A model generated the notes under the pieces. The model was not told the DNA's origin, ran no database searches, and saw only the letters and a program-made list of their open reading frames with translations. The position numbers and the translations under genes are program-made. DNA of 49,755 nucleotides. Source: Aquimarina pacifica (GTDB lineage Bacteria > Bacteroidota > Bacteroidia > Flavobacteriales > Flavobacteriaceae). Location: contig NZ_JACC01000046.1 in assembly GCF_000520955.1 (NCBI RefSeq), positions 1 to 49,755 on the forward strand, given 5' to 3'. Of the stretch, positions 26,595 through 35,948 are shown in pieces (within the stretch, counting starts at the first letter, position 1; the number at the start of each line of letters is the position of its first letter).

Positions 26595-29114
26595 TTACAT
26601 TTCGTTATCAAAGAAAATGGCATTCATTAGTAATTTGTTAGTGCCGTACCAAAATGCTCTGAAATTCGTATTATCGGTAAATAAAATAACATTTCCCTTT
26701 CCTAAATGAGTGTGTACAAATGGTACAGTACCTGATAATGAATCTAGATTTTTTTTGCTTATGTAGCCACTAAGAAGTGGGTTTTTACTGTATTTAATAG
26801 GGTTGTTGTAACTTTGTTCATTAGGTTTTATAAACAAGGTAGTGTTTCTGAATAATGAAATTTTGTCGTTATGATAGCCAAAATTAATTGGGTGTGATCT
26901 ATCCTGATTTGCTTCAAAAATAGCGCCTCCAATTCTTTGGGCATCATGAAACTTTCGTTTTTGCTCAAAAGAGATATTCTTTGCAATGTTTTCAGAGGTT
27001 ACAAATTCGATATTTATAAGTTTATTATTTTTAAAAAACTGAGCAGCATTTCTATAGCCGATTAGTGTACCACCTCTTTGGATCCACTGTTTGAGTATTT
27101 CTGCTTCTCTTTTGTGTAAGCTTTGTTGCCAGCTATTAGGTAGTACAATATGAGTATACCTAGATAAATCAGATATAGCAATGCTTTCGGTTGTTAGTTT
27201 AGTGATAGGAATGTCATATCGTTGATCTAATAGGTGCCAAATTTCACCAGAGTCATAAGAAGTAATTCCTGTACCCGTTATAAGTGCAATTTTTGGTAGT
27301 GATACCGCTCTAAACTGATTACTTCCCAAATCAATTCCTTCTGTAAGTCCAGTAGATACGCCAGTAATATCAATATGATTTTCAATAGCAATCTTCTGTA
27401 AAAAAGAATGTAATTCATCACTGTTTAATGTTTGATTTTGAACTGGGATTAATATGGTGCCATAGTCATAAGCGTTATCCTCTAGAGAAAAAGGTTCCAT
27501 CCCTACTTTGGCACGTAACTTTTTTGATAGAATTTGGTATAAAGCCTTCGGGCTATAATATTCATGCCATTGCATCAAGTAGGCATAATTACTTTTGAGA
27601 GTTTTTTTGATTGATCGATGTTTAAGGGTTTTAACTTCTGTTCCGATTTCAGATATAGAAATATTATCTGCATAGTCAAGATTAAAAGCTAAGGGAAATG
27701 TCCAAGCAGAAATGTCATAAAACAAACTGTCTTTAAATGACGTTCGTTTTTCGAACATGGCTTGTAATAATCGATATTGACGTTGTTTTTTTGGTACTAT
27801 GTAGCTGTATTGACTTTTGAATTTTTTGCGTTCAATGGTTAGATCCTGTTTTGGTCTATATACAGAGATCTTGTGTCTTTTTAGAATTTCTGCCAGATGA
27901 TAAGATGAGGCGGCGTCTTTCTCGTTACCGAAAATGTAACAATCATTCGAAACTTCTTTTTTTGCATTTGCAAAAAAGTCTCTTTTGTATCCGAGTAATT
28001 CTGTACGCATTACTTTGGCAGCTTTGAGAGTAGAAAGTGCTGTGGTAAACTGATTTCGTATTGTAAAAGGAAAAGTAAGAAGCCCATTATCGGTTTGTTG
28101 AGCATGCCCTCTAGAGCTTCCTTGCTCGAATAAGATACCAATACCCCCATTAATATCAGGAAAAGTAGATCCCTTACCATAATAAAAGTCATCAAAATTT
28201 TCCTCGGTATAATAAAGTGAGCCAATAGTGTCTAAAGCACTAGCGTGATAGTTGGCTATTTTTTTTGTCAATTTTTGATTTAATTGGGGTGTTAGCGGAT
28301 GTGTTCTTGATTGAATTCCAGGTTGAAAAAAGAAAGTACTATTAGAACCCATTTCGTGATGATCGGTAAGGATATTAGGGTACCATTCATGAAAAGTTTT
28401 AATTCTTGCTCTGGATTCTGGAAGTTGTACAGGTAACCAATCGCGATTCATATCAAACCAATAATGATTGGTACGCCCACCTGGCCATACCTCATTATAT
28501 TCACGATCTTGAGGATCTGTACTTATATTTTTGCTTTTATTGGTATTGGCCCAATATGCAAAACGTTGCAGACCATCAGGGTTTAATGAAGGGTCAAGAA
28601 GTATTACCACAGAGTCGAGCAATTGTTCTATTTCTTCTCCTTGAGCTGCAGCAAGATAATATGCAGTTAGCAATGAGGCATTAGAGCCACTAGGTTCATT
28701 GCCATGAATAGAGAACCCTTGATACACTACAGTTGGAAGTTTTTCTAAAGAAATAGTTTTTTCAGTATCCTCAGTAAGTTTGTAATGGTGTTTTTTTATT
28801 TCATTTAGGTTATTATGATTTTTTTCTGAGGTAATAGTTAGAAGGATGATAGGGCGGTCTTCAAAGGTTTTTCCTCGTTCCTCTATCGTAATTCTAGGAG
28901 AAGCTTTTGCTAATGCCCGCATGTAGTTCACAAGTTTATCATGGGTTACATGCCATTTTCCAGGAATATAACCAATATTGCTTTGTGGTGTGGGGATTTC
29001 TGAATTATAAGTAATGCCTTTGGGTAAATAGTAATCCAGTGATATGTCGCTTTGAGAGAAAGCGCTGTGATAGGTAAAAACAAATAGAGTAATTAATATG
29101 TATTTCATACGCAT
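26595..29114 (-). CDS. Secreted M14 family zinc carboxypeptidase
   Basis: 839 residues with a signal peptide (core YILITLFVFTYHSAFSQ); Met3 (base 29108) is an equally good start. The peptidase domain (about 50-370) has the zinc motif H137-x-x-E140 in FSIHGNEPSG, the N-P-D-G-x-x-R block, N-R-D-W, and the third zinc His in TDHHEMGS (about 252). The C-terminal half (about 400-839) contains a glutamine-amidotransferase-like segment (IALITGTGITSYDSGEIW, then IVLPNSW) seen in this Bacteroidota subfamily. It probably trims peptides in the periplasm or outside the cell. No T9SS tail is visible at its end. It is a single gene. Confidence 0.88.
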   Translation of the reverse strand: MRMKYILITLFVFTYHSAFSQSDISLDYYLPKGITYNSEIPTPQSNIGYIPGKWHVTHDKLVNYMRALAKASPRITIEERGKTFEDRPIILLTITSEKNHNNLNEIKKHHYKLTEDTEKTISLEKLPTVVYQGFSIHGNEPSGSNASLLTAYYLAAAQGEEIEQLLDSVVILLDPSLNPDGLQRFAYWANTNKSKNISTDPQDREYNEVWPGGRTNHYWFDMNRDWLPVQLPESRARIKTFHEWYPNILTDHHEMGSNSTFFFQPGIQSRTHPLTPQLNQKLTKKIANYHASALDTIGSLYYTEENFDDFYYGKGSTFPDINGGIGILFEQGSSRGHAQQTDNGLLTFPFTIRNQFTTALSTLKAAKVMRTELLGYKRDFFANAKKEVSNDCYIFGNEKDAASSYHLAEILKRHKISVYRPKQDLTIERKKFKSQYSYIVPKKQRQYRLLQAMFEKRTSFKDSLFYDISAWTFPLAFNLDYADNISISEIGTEVKTLKHRSIKKTLKSNYAYLMQWHEYYSPKALYQILSKKLRAKVGMEPFSLEDNAYDYGTILIPVQNQTLNSDELHSFLQKIAIENHIDITGVSTGLTEGIDLGSNQFRAVSLPKIALITGTGITSYDSGEIWHLLDQRYDIPITKLTTESIAISDLSRYTHIVLPNSWQQSLHKREAEILKQWIQRGGTLIGYRNAAQFFKNNKLINIEFVTSENIAKNISFEQKRKFHDAQRIGGAIFEANQDRSHPINFGYHNDKISLFRNTTLFIKPNEQSYNNPIKYSKNPLLSGYISKKNLDSLSGTVPFVHTHLGKGNVILFTDNTNFRAFWYGTNKLLMNAIFFDNEM

Positions 29115-29226
29115 AATCGATGTTAGAGAATCAGTCTAAAGTACCAACGAATAATGATAATAGTATGTACATTTTGTATGTATCGTTGGTGCGTATAACT
29201 GACGTTGTGTGTACTTCGATGCTGAA

Positions 29227-29261
29227 TATAAAAAAACCACTTCATGTATATGAAGCGGTTT
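29227..29261 (-). terminator. Terminator of the PUR-family gene
   Basis: Stem 29234-29245 with 29250-29261; the single A-C mismatch on the plus strand becomes a G-U wobble on the minus strand, and the run of seven T follows on the minus strand. So it is oriented for the minus-strand gene ending at 29295. Confidence 0.8.
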
Positions 29262-29294
29262 AGATAACTTTAACTAAAGTGTGTGTTTTCTATT

Positions 29295-29690
29295 CTAAAT
29301 ATCGTCAAAGCTTACATCTGTAAAGCTTTCTGTTGATACAGCAACCTGTTCTTGTTTTTCAACATCTTGGGTTGTTTCTTTTTCATACGATTTCTGGAAA
29401 TCTTTCTGATGTCTTTCACTAATCACTTCTTCGCCTTTTTCTTCGACAATGAATTGAGTCATCTCATTCAAGATTTCTGTAAAACCAACAAAGTCTTCTT
29501 TATAAAGATAGATTTTATGTTTCTTATAGTGAAAAGATCCATCATCATTGGTGAACTTTTTACTTTCGGTTACTGTCAAATAGTAGTCCCCTGCTTTTGT
29601 AGCCCTAACGTCAAAAAAATACGTTCTTCTCCCTGCTCTTAAAACTTTTGAGAAAATTTCTTCTTTATCCATCATTTCATTATCACTCAT
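29295..29690 (-). CDS. PUR family (DUF3276) nucleic-acid-binding protein
   Basis: 131 residues. The core (about 10-85) has the DUF3276/PUR-alpha pattern: IFSKVLRAGRRTYFFDVR, a strand YYLTVTESKKF, and KHKIYLYKEDF, the same order of strands and basic residues as in the single-stranded nucleic-acid-binding PUR repeat. The tail (about 86-131) is acidic and probably disordered. Bacteroidota members are small cytosolic DNA/RNA binders of unclear physiological role. It is followed by its own terminator and lies 78 bp downstream of the ABC exporter stop, on the same strand. Confidence 0.85.
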   Translation of the reverse strand: MSDNEMMDKEEIFSKVLRAGRRTYFFDVRATKAGDYYLTVTESKKFTNDDGSFHYKKHKIYLYKEDFVGFTEILNEMTQFIVEEKGEEVISERHQKDFQKSYEKETTQDVEKQEQVAVSTESFTDVSFDDI

Positions 29691-29768
29691 GATCCGTATG
29701 TATTAATTAATTAATCTGCTATGATGCTTTCAAAAATCCAAAAAAATTGTTAATCGGACAAAAAAAAC

Positions 29769-31526
29769 TCAAGTTTCTTTTTCGTTAAGTTGTTTTAAAT
29801 AGAGTTCTTTATAGTATCCTTCTGTCCTTATTAGTTGATTGTGAGTGCCTTGCTGTATTATTTCGCCTTCTTTAAGCACGATAATTTTATTTGTATTTTT
29901 AGTTGTAGATACCCTATGACTTACAATGAAAGTGGTTTTATCTTTAGAAATGGCATTCAGATTTTGTAAGATCTCTTCTTCTGTTTCTGTATCTACAGCA
30001 GATAAACAATCATCAAAAAGCAATATGGAAGGTTTTTTTATAATTGCTCTTGCAATCGAAACACGTTGTTTTTGACCTCCTGATAGTGTAATACCACGTT
30101 CTCCCAGTACCGTGTCATATCCATTTGAGAAATCTTTAATGTTATTATGAACTACTGCATTTTTTGCTGCTTCATAGACTTCTTCATTTGATGCATTTTG
30201 ATCACCAAATTTTATATTGTTTTTTATACTGTCGCTAAACAAAAAAGCATCTTGAGGAACATAACCAATGTGTTTTCTTAAATCTATTAGATTTAAGTTT
30301 TTAATAGGAACTCCATCAATACGTATTTCTCCTTCGGATACATCATAAAGTCTACCTATTAAATCTAATATAGTAGATTTACCCGACCCTGTTTTGCCAA
30401 TGATTCCTATGGTTTCTCCTTTTTTGACCTCAAAACTAATAGATTTTAGAGCTGTAATATTTGTGTCGTCATATATAAAAGAAACATTATCAAAACTAAT
30501 ATCTCCTCCAATAGGTGTCTGAGTCGTAATTGTATTAGTGATTTCTGGTTCTTGACTTAAAAATTCATTAATTCTTGTTTGCGATGCTTCAGCTTGCTGT
30601 ACAATTGAGCTTACCCAACCTACTGTCGCAACAGGCCAGGTTAACATGTTAACAAATATGATAAACTCAACTATTACACCAAGATCCTGTATCTTTCCTT
30701 CGATAAATTGATTACCACCGATATAGATTACCAAGAGATTACTGCATCCGATTAATAAAACCATTAATGGAAAGAATAAAGCTTGAACTTTGGTTAGATC
30801 TAAGTTTTTATCTCTACTAGTATTTGACAGATCAGAGAAATTTTGGTGTGTTTGAGGTTCAATTCCATATGCTTTTATTACACTAATACCACTAAAGGAT
30901 TCTTGTGTAAACGTTGTTAACTTAGACAAGAATTCTTGAACGATGGTACTTCTTTTATGAATCGCAACGCTAAGTTTATATATAGAAATAGATAGTATAG
31001 GTAATGGGGCAACTGTATAAAGGGTAAGTTCTGGGGCGATACTAACCATATATCCAATCACAACTATAAATAAAGTAATCGTGTTTACACTATACATAAT
31101 TGCAGGACCGACATACATTCTTACTTTTGATACATCCTCGCTAATACGATTCATGAGATCACCAGTTCTATTTTTTTTATAAAAATTAAGTGATAATTTC
31201 TCATAGTGCTCAAATACTTCGTTTTTTAGATCAAACTCAATAAATCTGGATACGACTATAAAGGTTTGACGCATCAAAAAGGTAAAGAATGCCGATATTA
31301 ATACTGCACCAAGTATAAGAAGGATGTTCAGAATTAGGCCATTTTTTACTTCTGAGATATCTGTAATCTCATGATTTATATATTGTTCAACTACATCAAC
31401 AGAGTCTCCTACTAATGTAGGGACCATAGTCGCAAAAATTCTAGCAACAATAGTAATTATTAGTCCAATGATAAGGCGATACTTATATAATAAAAAATAT
31501 TTGTTTAAATGACGTAATGCCCGCAT
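29769..31526 (-). CDS. ABC exporter (fused permease-ATPase), non-canonical catalytic site
   Basis: 585 residues: six membrane helices (about 15-310) and a C-terminal ATPase domain with Walker A GKTGSGKS (377-384), Q-loop PQDAF, LSGGQ (481-485) and the switch His H537. Walker B reads ILLFDDCLSAVD: the residue after the Walker B Asp, normally the catalytic Glu, is Asp506. That substitution is typical of the degenerate site in heterodimeric multidrug exporters, but no partner half-transporter is adjacent. The substrate is unknown; lipids or drugs are usual for this type. Confidence 0.88.
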   Translation of the reverse strand: MRALRHLNKYFLLYKYRLIIGLIITIVARIFATMVPTLVGDSVDVVEQYINHEITDISEVKNGLILNILLILGAVLISAFFTFLMRQTFIVVSRFIEFDLKNEVFEHYEKLSLNFYKKNRTGDLMNRISEDVSKVRMYVGPAIMYSVNTITLFIVVIGYMVSIAPELTLYTVAPLPILSISIYKLSVAIHKRSTIVQEFLSKLTTFTQESFSGISVIKAYGIEPQTHQNFSDLSNTSRDKNLDLTKVQALFFPLMVLLIGCSNLLVIYIGGNQFIEGKIQDLGVIVEFIIFVNMLTWPVATVGWVSSIVQQAEASQTRINEFLSQEPEITNTITTQTPIGGDISFDNVSFIYDDTNITALKSISFEVKKGETIGIIGKTGSGKSTILDLIGRLYDVSEGEIRIDGVPIKNLNLIDLRKHIGYVPQDAFLFSDSIKNNIKFGDQNASNEEVYEAAKNAVVHNNIKDFSNGYDTVLGERGITLSGGQKQRVSIARAIIKKPSILLFDDCLSAVDTETEEEILQNLNAISKDKTTFIVSHRVSTTKNTNKIIVLKEGEIIQQGTHNQLIRTEGYYKELYLKQLNEKET

Positions 31527-31666
31527 GTGGAGTTAAGGTTTTGAATTTAAATTATTAATAAATTAATAAAATTAACATCGTATTAATGAATTTTATGTAA
31601 AAACAAGTTATTTTAGCACCTGTATTTTACGTATAATGTAATTTTATAAGTTAAAAATTTTATATC

Positions 31667-32770
31667 ATGATAACCGAAATGTTTACTGCAAATCAATTAA
31701 AAAAAGAGTCTCCCGTATTTGGTCAATTATCTTTTGATGATCATGAACAAATTGTTTTTTGTCATGACAAAGATACAGGATTGAAGGCAATTATTGGTGT
31801 GCATAACACAATTTTAGGACCTGCTCTAGGAGGGACGCGTATGTACAATTATGCCACAGAATGGGATGCTCTTAATGATGTTCTAAGATTATCTAGAGGT
31901 ATGACCTATAAAGCGGCAATTACAGGTCTTAATCTCGGAGGCGGTAAAGCGGTTATAATAGGAGAACCATCAAAAATAAAGACGCCAGAACTTATGAAAC
32001 GATTTGGTAAGTTTGTACATACATTGGGAGGAACATATTATACGGCAGAAGATGTGGGGATGGAAACATCAGATATGGATACCATACGAGAGGTGACTCC
32101 TTATGTAACGGGTATTTCTGAGGCCAATGGGGGAGCAGGAAACCCATCACCTGTGACAGCTTATGGCGTATATATGGGAATGAAAGCAGCAACAAAGTTT
32201 GCCTTTGGGAACAATGATCTTAAGGGAAAACGAATTCTCATAGAAGGTATAGGGCATGTCGGAGAGGAACTAGTACGACTTACCTCAAAAGAAGGAGCTG
32301 ATGTGGTCATCAGTGATATTAATCAAGAACGATTAGAAAAAGTAGCCAAGGCATATGGGGCAACTATATATAGAGGAAATAATCTTTATGCTGAAGCTGC
32401 TGATATTTATGCTCCATGCGCTTTGGGAGCAACAATAAATGATAAAACCATTGATGATCTTAAAATAAAAGTGATTGCTGGTGCAGCAAATAATCAATTA
32501 TCAAATGAGGAAATACACGGTGCTAAATTGCAAAATAAAGGGATTGTGTATGCTCCGGATTTCTTAATTAACGCAGGAGGTATAATAAATGTATTTGCAG
32601 AAATTGAAGGATACAATCGCGACCATATTATTTCTAAAACAGAAAATATTTATGATACTACTCTAGATATTTTGAATAAAGCAAAAGCTACTAATATGAC
32701 GACAAACGCCTCAGCACTTAGTATTGCTGAAGATAGAATAGCATTTAGAAAAAAAGAAGTTTTTAGGTAA
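31667..32770 (+). CDS. ldh: Leucine dehydrogenase (Glu/Leu/Phe/Val dehydrogenase)
   Basis: 367 residues. The substrate domain contains GPALGGTRMY, K-x-x-x-x-G-L-x-x-G-G-G-K-A with the catalytic Lys, and ARTAEDVG-like YYTAEDVGM; the NAD domain has the Rossmann turn IEGIGHVGEEL and ends INAGGIINV. The GPALGG form and overall length favour leucine (branched-chain) dehydrogenase over glutamate dehydrogenase, which is longer. It deaminates leucine, valine and isoleucine to the keto acids for catabolism or branched fatty acid synthesis. Met5 is an alternative start. It has its own terminator. Confidence 0.88.
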   Translation: MITEMFTANQLKKESPVFGQLSFDDHEQIVFCHDKDTGLKAIIGVHNTILGPALGGTRMYNYATEWDALNDVLRLSRGMTYKAAITGLNLGGGKAVIIGEPSKIKTPELMKRFGKFVHTLGGTYYTAEDVGMETSDMDTIREVTPYVTGISEANGGAGNPSPVTAYGVYMGMKAATKFAFGNNDLKGKRILIEGIGHVGEELVRLTSKEGADVVISDINQERLEKVAKAYGATIYRGNNLYAEAADIYAPCALGATINDKTIDDLKIKVIAGAANNQLSNEEIHGAKLQNKGIVYAPDFLINAGGIINVFAEIEGYNRDHIISKTENIYDTTLDILNKAKATNMTTNASALSIAEDRIAFRKKEVFR

Positions 32771-32798
32771 GTACGTTAAAAATAATACTATTTTTGTA

Positions 32799-32832
32799 GG
32801 GCAAAATTTAAGGCAAATTTTTGCCCTTTTTT
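32799..32832 (+). terminator. Terminator of leucine dehydrogenase gene
   Basis: GGGCAAAA (32799-32806) pairs with TTTTGCCC (32819-32826) around a 12-nt loop, followed by a T run. It lies 28 bp past the stop and directly ahead of nusB. Confidence 0.85.
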
Positions 32833-32857
32833 AATATAAAGTTCTTTGTAATTTTCT

Positions 32858-33802
32858 ATGTTAACCAGAAGACATATTAGAGTAAAAGTTATGCAGTCGC
32901 TCTATTCAATAGCGCAGACGCAAAGTGAAAATATAGAAAAAGAAGAAAAGTTTCTTCTTTTTAGTATTGATAAGATGTATGATTTATTTCTTATAAATCT
33001 TCAGCTTTTGGTGGAAATTAAAAAGCAAGCTGCTGATTTAATTGAAAAAAGCCAGAAAAAGCATTTGGCAACCTCCGAGGAAAAAAACCCGAATACAAAG
33101 TTCGTCAATAATACATTATTAGTATTATTAGAGAAAAACCTTCAGCTTAAGGATGAAATTGATAACAAAAGACTTAATTGTTGGGAGTTAGATGATGAGT
33201 ACGTGAGTATTTTATGGAAGGAAATAAAAGAAAGTGACTTATATACTACATACATGAGCACTAAAGTAAGTACCTTTAAAGAAGATAGAGATTTTATCCT
33301 TGATGTTTTTAAAGAGATTATAGCTCCAAATGATAAGTTGTACGAGTATATTGAAGATAAAAAATTAACGTGGGTTGATGATTTACCTCTTGTTAATACG
33401 TCAATTATTAAAATGCTTCGTAAGATAAAATCTTCTCACGATGAGACAATGTCCTTGCCAAAACTTTATAAGGATGTAGAAGATAAAAAATTTGCCAGAG
33501 ACATTTTTAGAAAGACAACACTTAATGCAAGTGAGTTTTCTAAAGAGATTGATGGTAAAACACCTAATTGGGATCAGGATCGTATTGCAGAACTTGATAA
33601 GGCAATAATAAAAATGGCTATTTGTGAGTTTGTAAAATTTCCATCTATTCCCGTAAAAGTAACAATTAACGAATATTTAGAAATTGCTAAGGAGTATAGT
33701 ACACCCAAAAGCAGTATTTTTATAAACGGAATTTTAGATAAAATTTCTAAAGAATACTTAGAAAGTGGTAAATTAAACAAAGTAGGCCGCGGACTTATGT
33801 AA
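32858..33802 (+). CDS. nusB: Transcription antitermination protein NusB, long form
   Basis: 314 residues, more than twice the E. coli protein (139). The N-terminus RRHIRVKVMQSLYS matches the RNA-binding arginine-rich start of NusB; the C-terminal part (about 195-300), with ELDKAIIKMAICEF and the TINEYLEIAKEYSTPKSSIF segment, is the normal NusB end. Between them lies a large helical insertion (about 35-190) characteristic of Bacteroidota NusB. It works with NusE, NusA and NusG on rRNA transcription. It heads the nusB-DUF1573-yajC run. Confidence 0.9.
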   Translation: MLTRRHIRVKVMQSLYSIAQTQSENIEKEEKFLLFSIDKMYDLFLINLQLLVEIKKQAADLIEKSQKKHLATSEEKNPNTKFVNNTLLVLLEKNLQLKDEIDNKRLNCWELDDEYVSILWKEIKESDLYTTYMSTKVSTFKEDRDFILDVFKEIIAPNDKLYEYIEDKKLTWVDDLPLVNTSIIKMLRKIKSSHDETMSLPKLYKDVEDKKFARDIFRKTTLNASEFSKEIDGKTPNWDQDRIAELDKAIIKMAICEFVKFPSIPVKVTINEYLEIAKEYSTPKSSIFINGILDKISKEYLESGKLNKVGRGLM

Positions 33803-33853
33803 TATTTAGAAAAAATAGTATTTTTAACGCTCAAATAATTAAAAACTTAAGTA

Positions 33854-34333
33854 ATGAAAAAAGGAATCCTAGTTTTGGCCGGAGTTTTCGCAATGACAGT
33901 AATGTCTTGTAAAGACAAAGCGGTAGAAAAGGTTAAAGAAGAAAACGTAGAAATAGCAGCCGATCGTGATGCAAAAAATACAGATTTTCCTGTAATGGCT
34001 TTTGCCGAAACAGAGCATGATTTTGGAACTATCAATGAAGGAGATGTTGTAGAACATAAATTTGAATTTACAAATACAGGAAAAGCTCCATTAGTAATTG
34101 TTAGTGCTAAAGGAAGTTGTGGTTGTACGGTGCCAGAATGGCCAAAAGAGCCAATTGCTCCAGGTGCTACAGGTGAGATGTTAGTTAAGTTTAATTCTAA
34201 CGGAAAACCAAACCAACAAACAAAACAAGTAACTATTACAGCAAATACAGAAGCTGGAAAAGAAATTATTAAAATAAAAGCGTCAGTGACTCCAAAAGCT
34301 AAACCAGCAAGCGGAACACCAGCAGCGGAATAA
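33854..34333 (+). CDS. DUF1573 lipoprotein
   Basis: 159 residues. A signal peptide with lipobox ends at Cys19 (MTVMSC), so it is anchored in the membrane on the periplasmic side. The DUF1573 domain (about 48-145) is an immunoglobulin-like fold with the conserved start HDFGTINEGDVVEHKFEFTN and the S-C-G-C turn (GSCGCTVPEW). The tail is Pro/Ala/Lys-rich. Function is unknown, although the family is very common in Bacteroidota envelopes. It lies 51 bp after nusB and 3 bp before yajC, so it is probably co-transcribed with both. Confidence 0.88.
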   Translation: MKKGILVLAGVFAMTVMSCKDKAVEKVKEENVEIAADRDAKNTDFPVMAFAETEHDFGTINEGDVVEHKFEFTNTGKAPLVIVSAKGSCGCTVPEWPKEPIAPGATGEMLVKFNSNGKPNQQTKQVTITANTEAGKEIIKIKASVTPKAKPASGTPAAE

Positions 34334-34336
34334 TTT

Positions 34337-34627
34337 ATGGATCAAATACAACAATTTCTTCCCTTTATATTAATTTTTGTAGTGATGTACTTTTTTATGA
34401 TACGTCCGCAAATGCAAAAGGCAAAGAAAGAAAAAAAGTTTACTGAAGATTTAAAAAAAGGAGATCGAGTTATTACAAAAAGCGGTCTTCATGGAAAAGT
34501 ATTTGACTTCAGTGAAAAAAACAACGCTGTTATTATAGAAACAGGATCGGGTAAATTAACATATGATAAGTCTGCTATTTCATTAGAGATGAGTCAGAAG
34601 TTAAATCAACCGGCAGAGAAGAAGTAA
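34337..34627 (+). CDS. yajC: Preprotein translocase subunit YajC
   Basis: 96 residues: one N-terminal membrane helix (about 7-22, ending FMIRPQMQKAKKEKKF) and a cytosolic beta domain with the conserved KGDRVITKSGLHGKV. This is the family signature and the normal length. YajC joins SecDF in the accessory Sec translocon complex. secDF is not in the window. It begins 3 bp after DUF1573 and is followed by a strong terminator. Confidence 0.93.
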   Translation: MDQIQQFLPFILIFVVMYFFMIRPQMQKAKKEKKFTEDLKKGDRVITKSGLHGKVFDFSEKNNAVIIETGSGKLTYDKSAISLEMSQKLNQPAEKK

Positions 34628-34643
34628 TAACTAGCCTACTTGT

Positions 34644-34687
34644 AAAAAGCGCGATTAAACTGTATGTTTTATCGCGCTTTTTTTATT
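34644..34687. terminator. Terminator after yajC
   Basis: AAAAAGCGCGAT (34644-34655) pairs perfectly with ATCGCGCTTTTT (34671-34682); pairing continues inwards with one mismatch. A T run follows, and the leading A run gives T's on the other strand, so it can also serve the convergent channel gene. Confidence 0.9.
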
Positions 34688-34714
34688 CAATTATTACGGT
34701 AAAAAGAGGTTTTT

Positions 34715-35593
34715 TTAGCTTTTCATAGTAACAATTCTCTGAGGTAGCGGAGCATCATAGCTTGCTTTACCTAATGCTTCAACAATTTTTTGTCTTGTAT
34801 CCCAATATACATCCCAGTAATTATCGCATGTAGCATATGGAAGCGCTAATAGCTCAACACCATTAGCTCCTAGGTTATTTACTGCAACTCTAGGTTCTGG
34901 TGTTTTCATGACGTTTTCATCGGCTTTGAGAACATCCATTACTATTTGTTTTGCATTTTCTATATTGGTTCCATACTGAATGCCAAAGGGCATGTCTACT
35001 CTTAGGTTCCCTATCATTGTTAGGTTGGTAATAGTGCCCGATGTGATCGCCCCATTAGGAATAATCTCGGTCTTGTTTTGAAAAGTTTCAAGAATTGTAA
35101 CGAATACAGAAATTTCTTTTACAAATCCAAGTTTGCCTCCGGTTTCTATAAGGTCTCCAACTTTAAAAGGTTTAAAGATTAAAAGCATTACGCCTGCAGC
35201 CATATGTCCCAAAGATCCATTAAATGCACCACCAATAGCTAGGCCTACTGCTGCCAAAAGTGCTGCAAAAGTAGCTGTAGGAATTCCTACGATACCAGCG
35301 ATAGAGATGAATAGAAGTACTTTTAGTAAAAAACCAACCAAGGTTACCAAAAAAGGTTTTAATGTGCTGTCTACTTTACTTTTATCAAAAGCTTTCTTAA
35401 TTGCTTTCATGATTATTTTTACAATCCATAAACCAATAATTAGGGCAACAATTCCCCCAACTATTTTAAGCCCATATTGTCCTACACCTTCTTGTATAGA
35501 GTTAAAAAAACCTCCTAATGAATTCATAATAGTTCCTCCTGCCTCTGAAGTTGCAGTAACTGCAGTATCCATAACTTTTTCTGTTGTTTGCAT
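34715..35593 (-). CDS. Small-conductance mechanosensitive channel (MscS family)
   Basis: 292 residues. Three membrane helices are followed by the pore-lining TM3 with its Gly/Ala-rich pattern (ATFAALLAAVGLAIGGAFNG), then the beta domain with GDLIETGGKLGFVKEISVF and the IPNGAI segment, as in E. coli MscS (286 residues). It opens under membrane tension and releases solutes during hypo-osmotic shock. The residues before helix 1 (MQTTEKVMDTAVTATSEAGG) are polar. It is a single gene, convergent with yajC. Confidence 0.92.
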   Translation of the reverse strand: MQTTEKVMDTAVTATSEAGGTIMNSLGGFFNSIQEGVGQYGLKIVGGIVALIIGLWIVKIIMKAIKKAFDKSKVDSTLKPFLVTLVGFLLKVLLFISIAGIVGIPTATFAALLAAVGLAIGGAFNGSLGHMAAGVMLLIFKPFKVGDLIETGGKLGFVKEISVFVTILETFQNKTEIIPNGAITSGTITNLTMIGNLRVDMPFGIQYGTNIENAKQIVMDVLKADENVMKTPEPRVAVNNLGANGVELLALPYATCDNYWDVYWDTRQKIVEALGKASYDAPLPQRIVTMKS

Positions 35594-35948
35594 GATTTAA
35601 TTTTAGTTATTTTTTATTTTTTAAATCTACCATTTCAAAAAAAGGAACTCCAATACTTGATTCTCAAAAAAGTATTAAAACCGCTTAAAGTATAGAAAAA
35701 TCGATAAATTGTTTTTATTACAATTTTGAATAAAGTAGGTTGTAGTATATTTTTAATACCTATGTCATTGATACGTTAAATTTGTGGGAATACGAATGTC
35801 CTTTTTTTTCGATTAATTTATGCTATTAATATGATAAGTAAGTTAATAGCAGTTCGAAGGTATGGTGATATTTATATAGGAACTAGTATATTTTGATACG
35901 GTTTGGTGTCGATGAAGCTATTTGTTTAATACTTATAAAATAAATAAA
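35594..35948. other. Gene-free stretch, 355 bp
   Basis: AT-rich, between the divergent mscS and yjbQ genes. It holds an 8-bp hairpin (GCTATTAA at 35822-35829 with TTAATAGC at 35843-35850) about 100 bp upstream of yjbQ. I could not place an exact -7 box for yjbQ, and saw no small gene. Confidence 0.45.

Noticed and set aside
35133..35600. Long open frame (155 codons) antisense to the MscS gene
   Set aside because: It is a shadow of the channel gene; the protein is Pro/Ser/Thr-rich with no domain, and MscS motifs on the other strand are complete.
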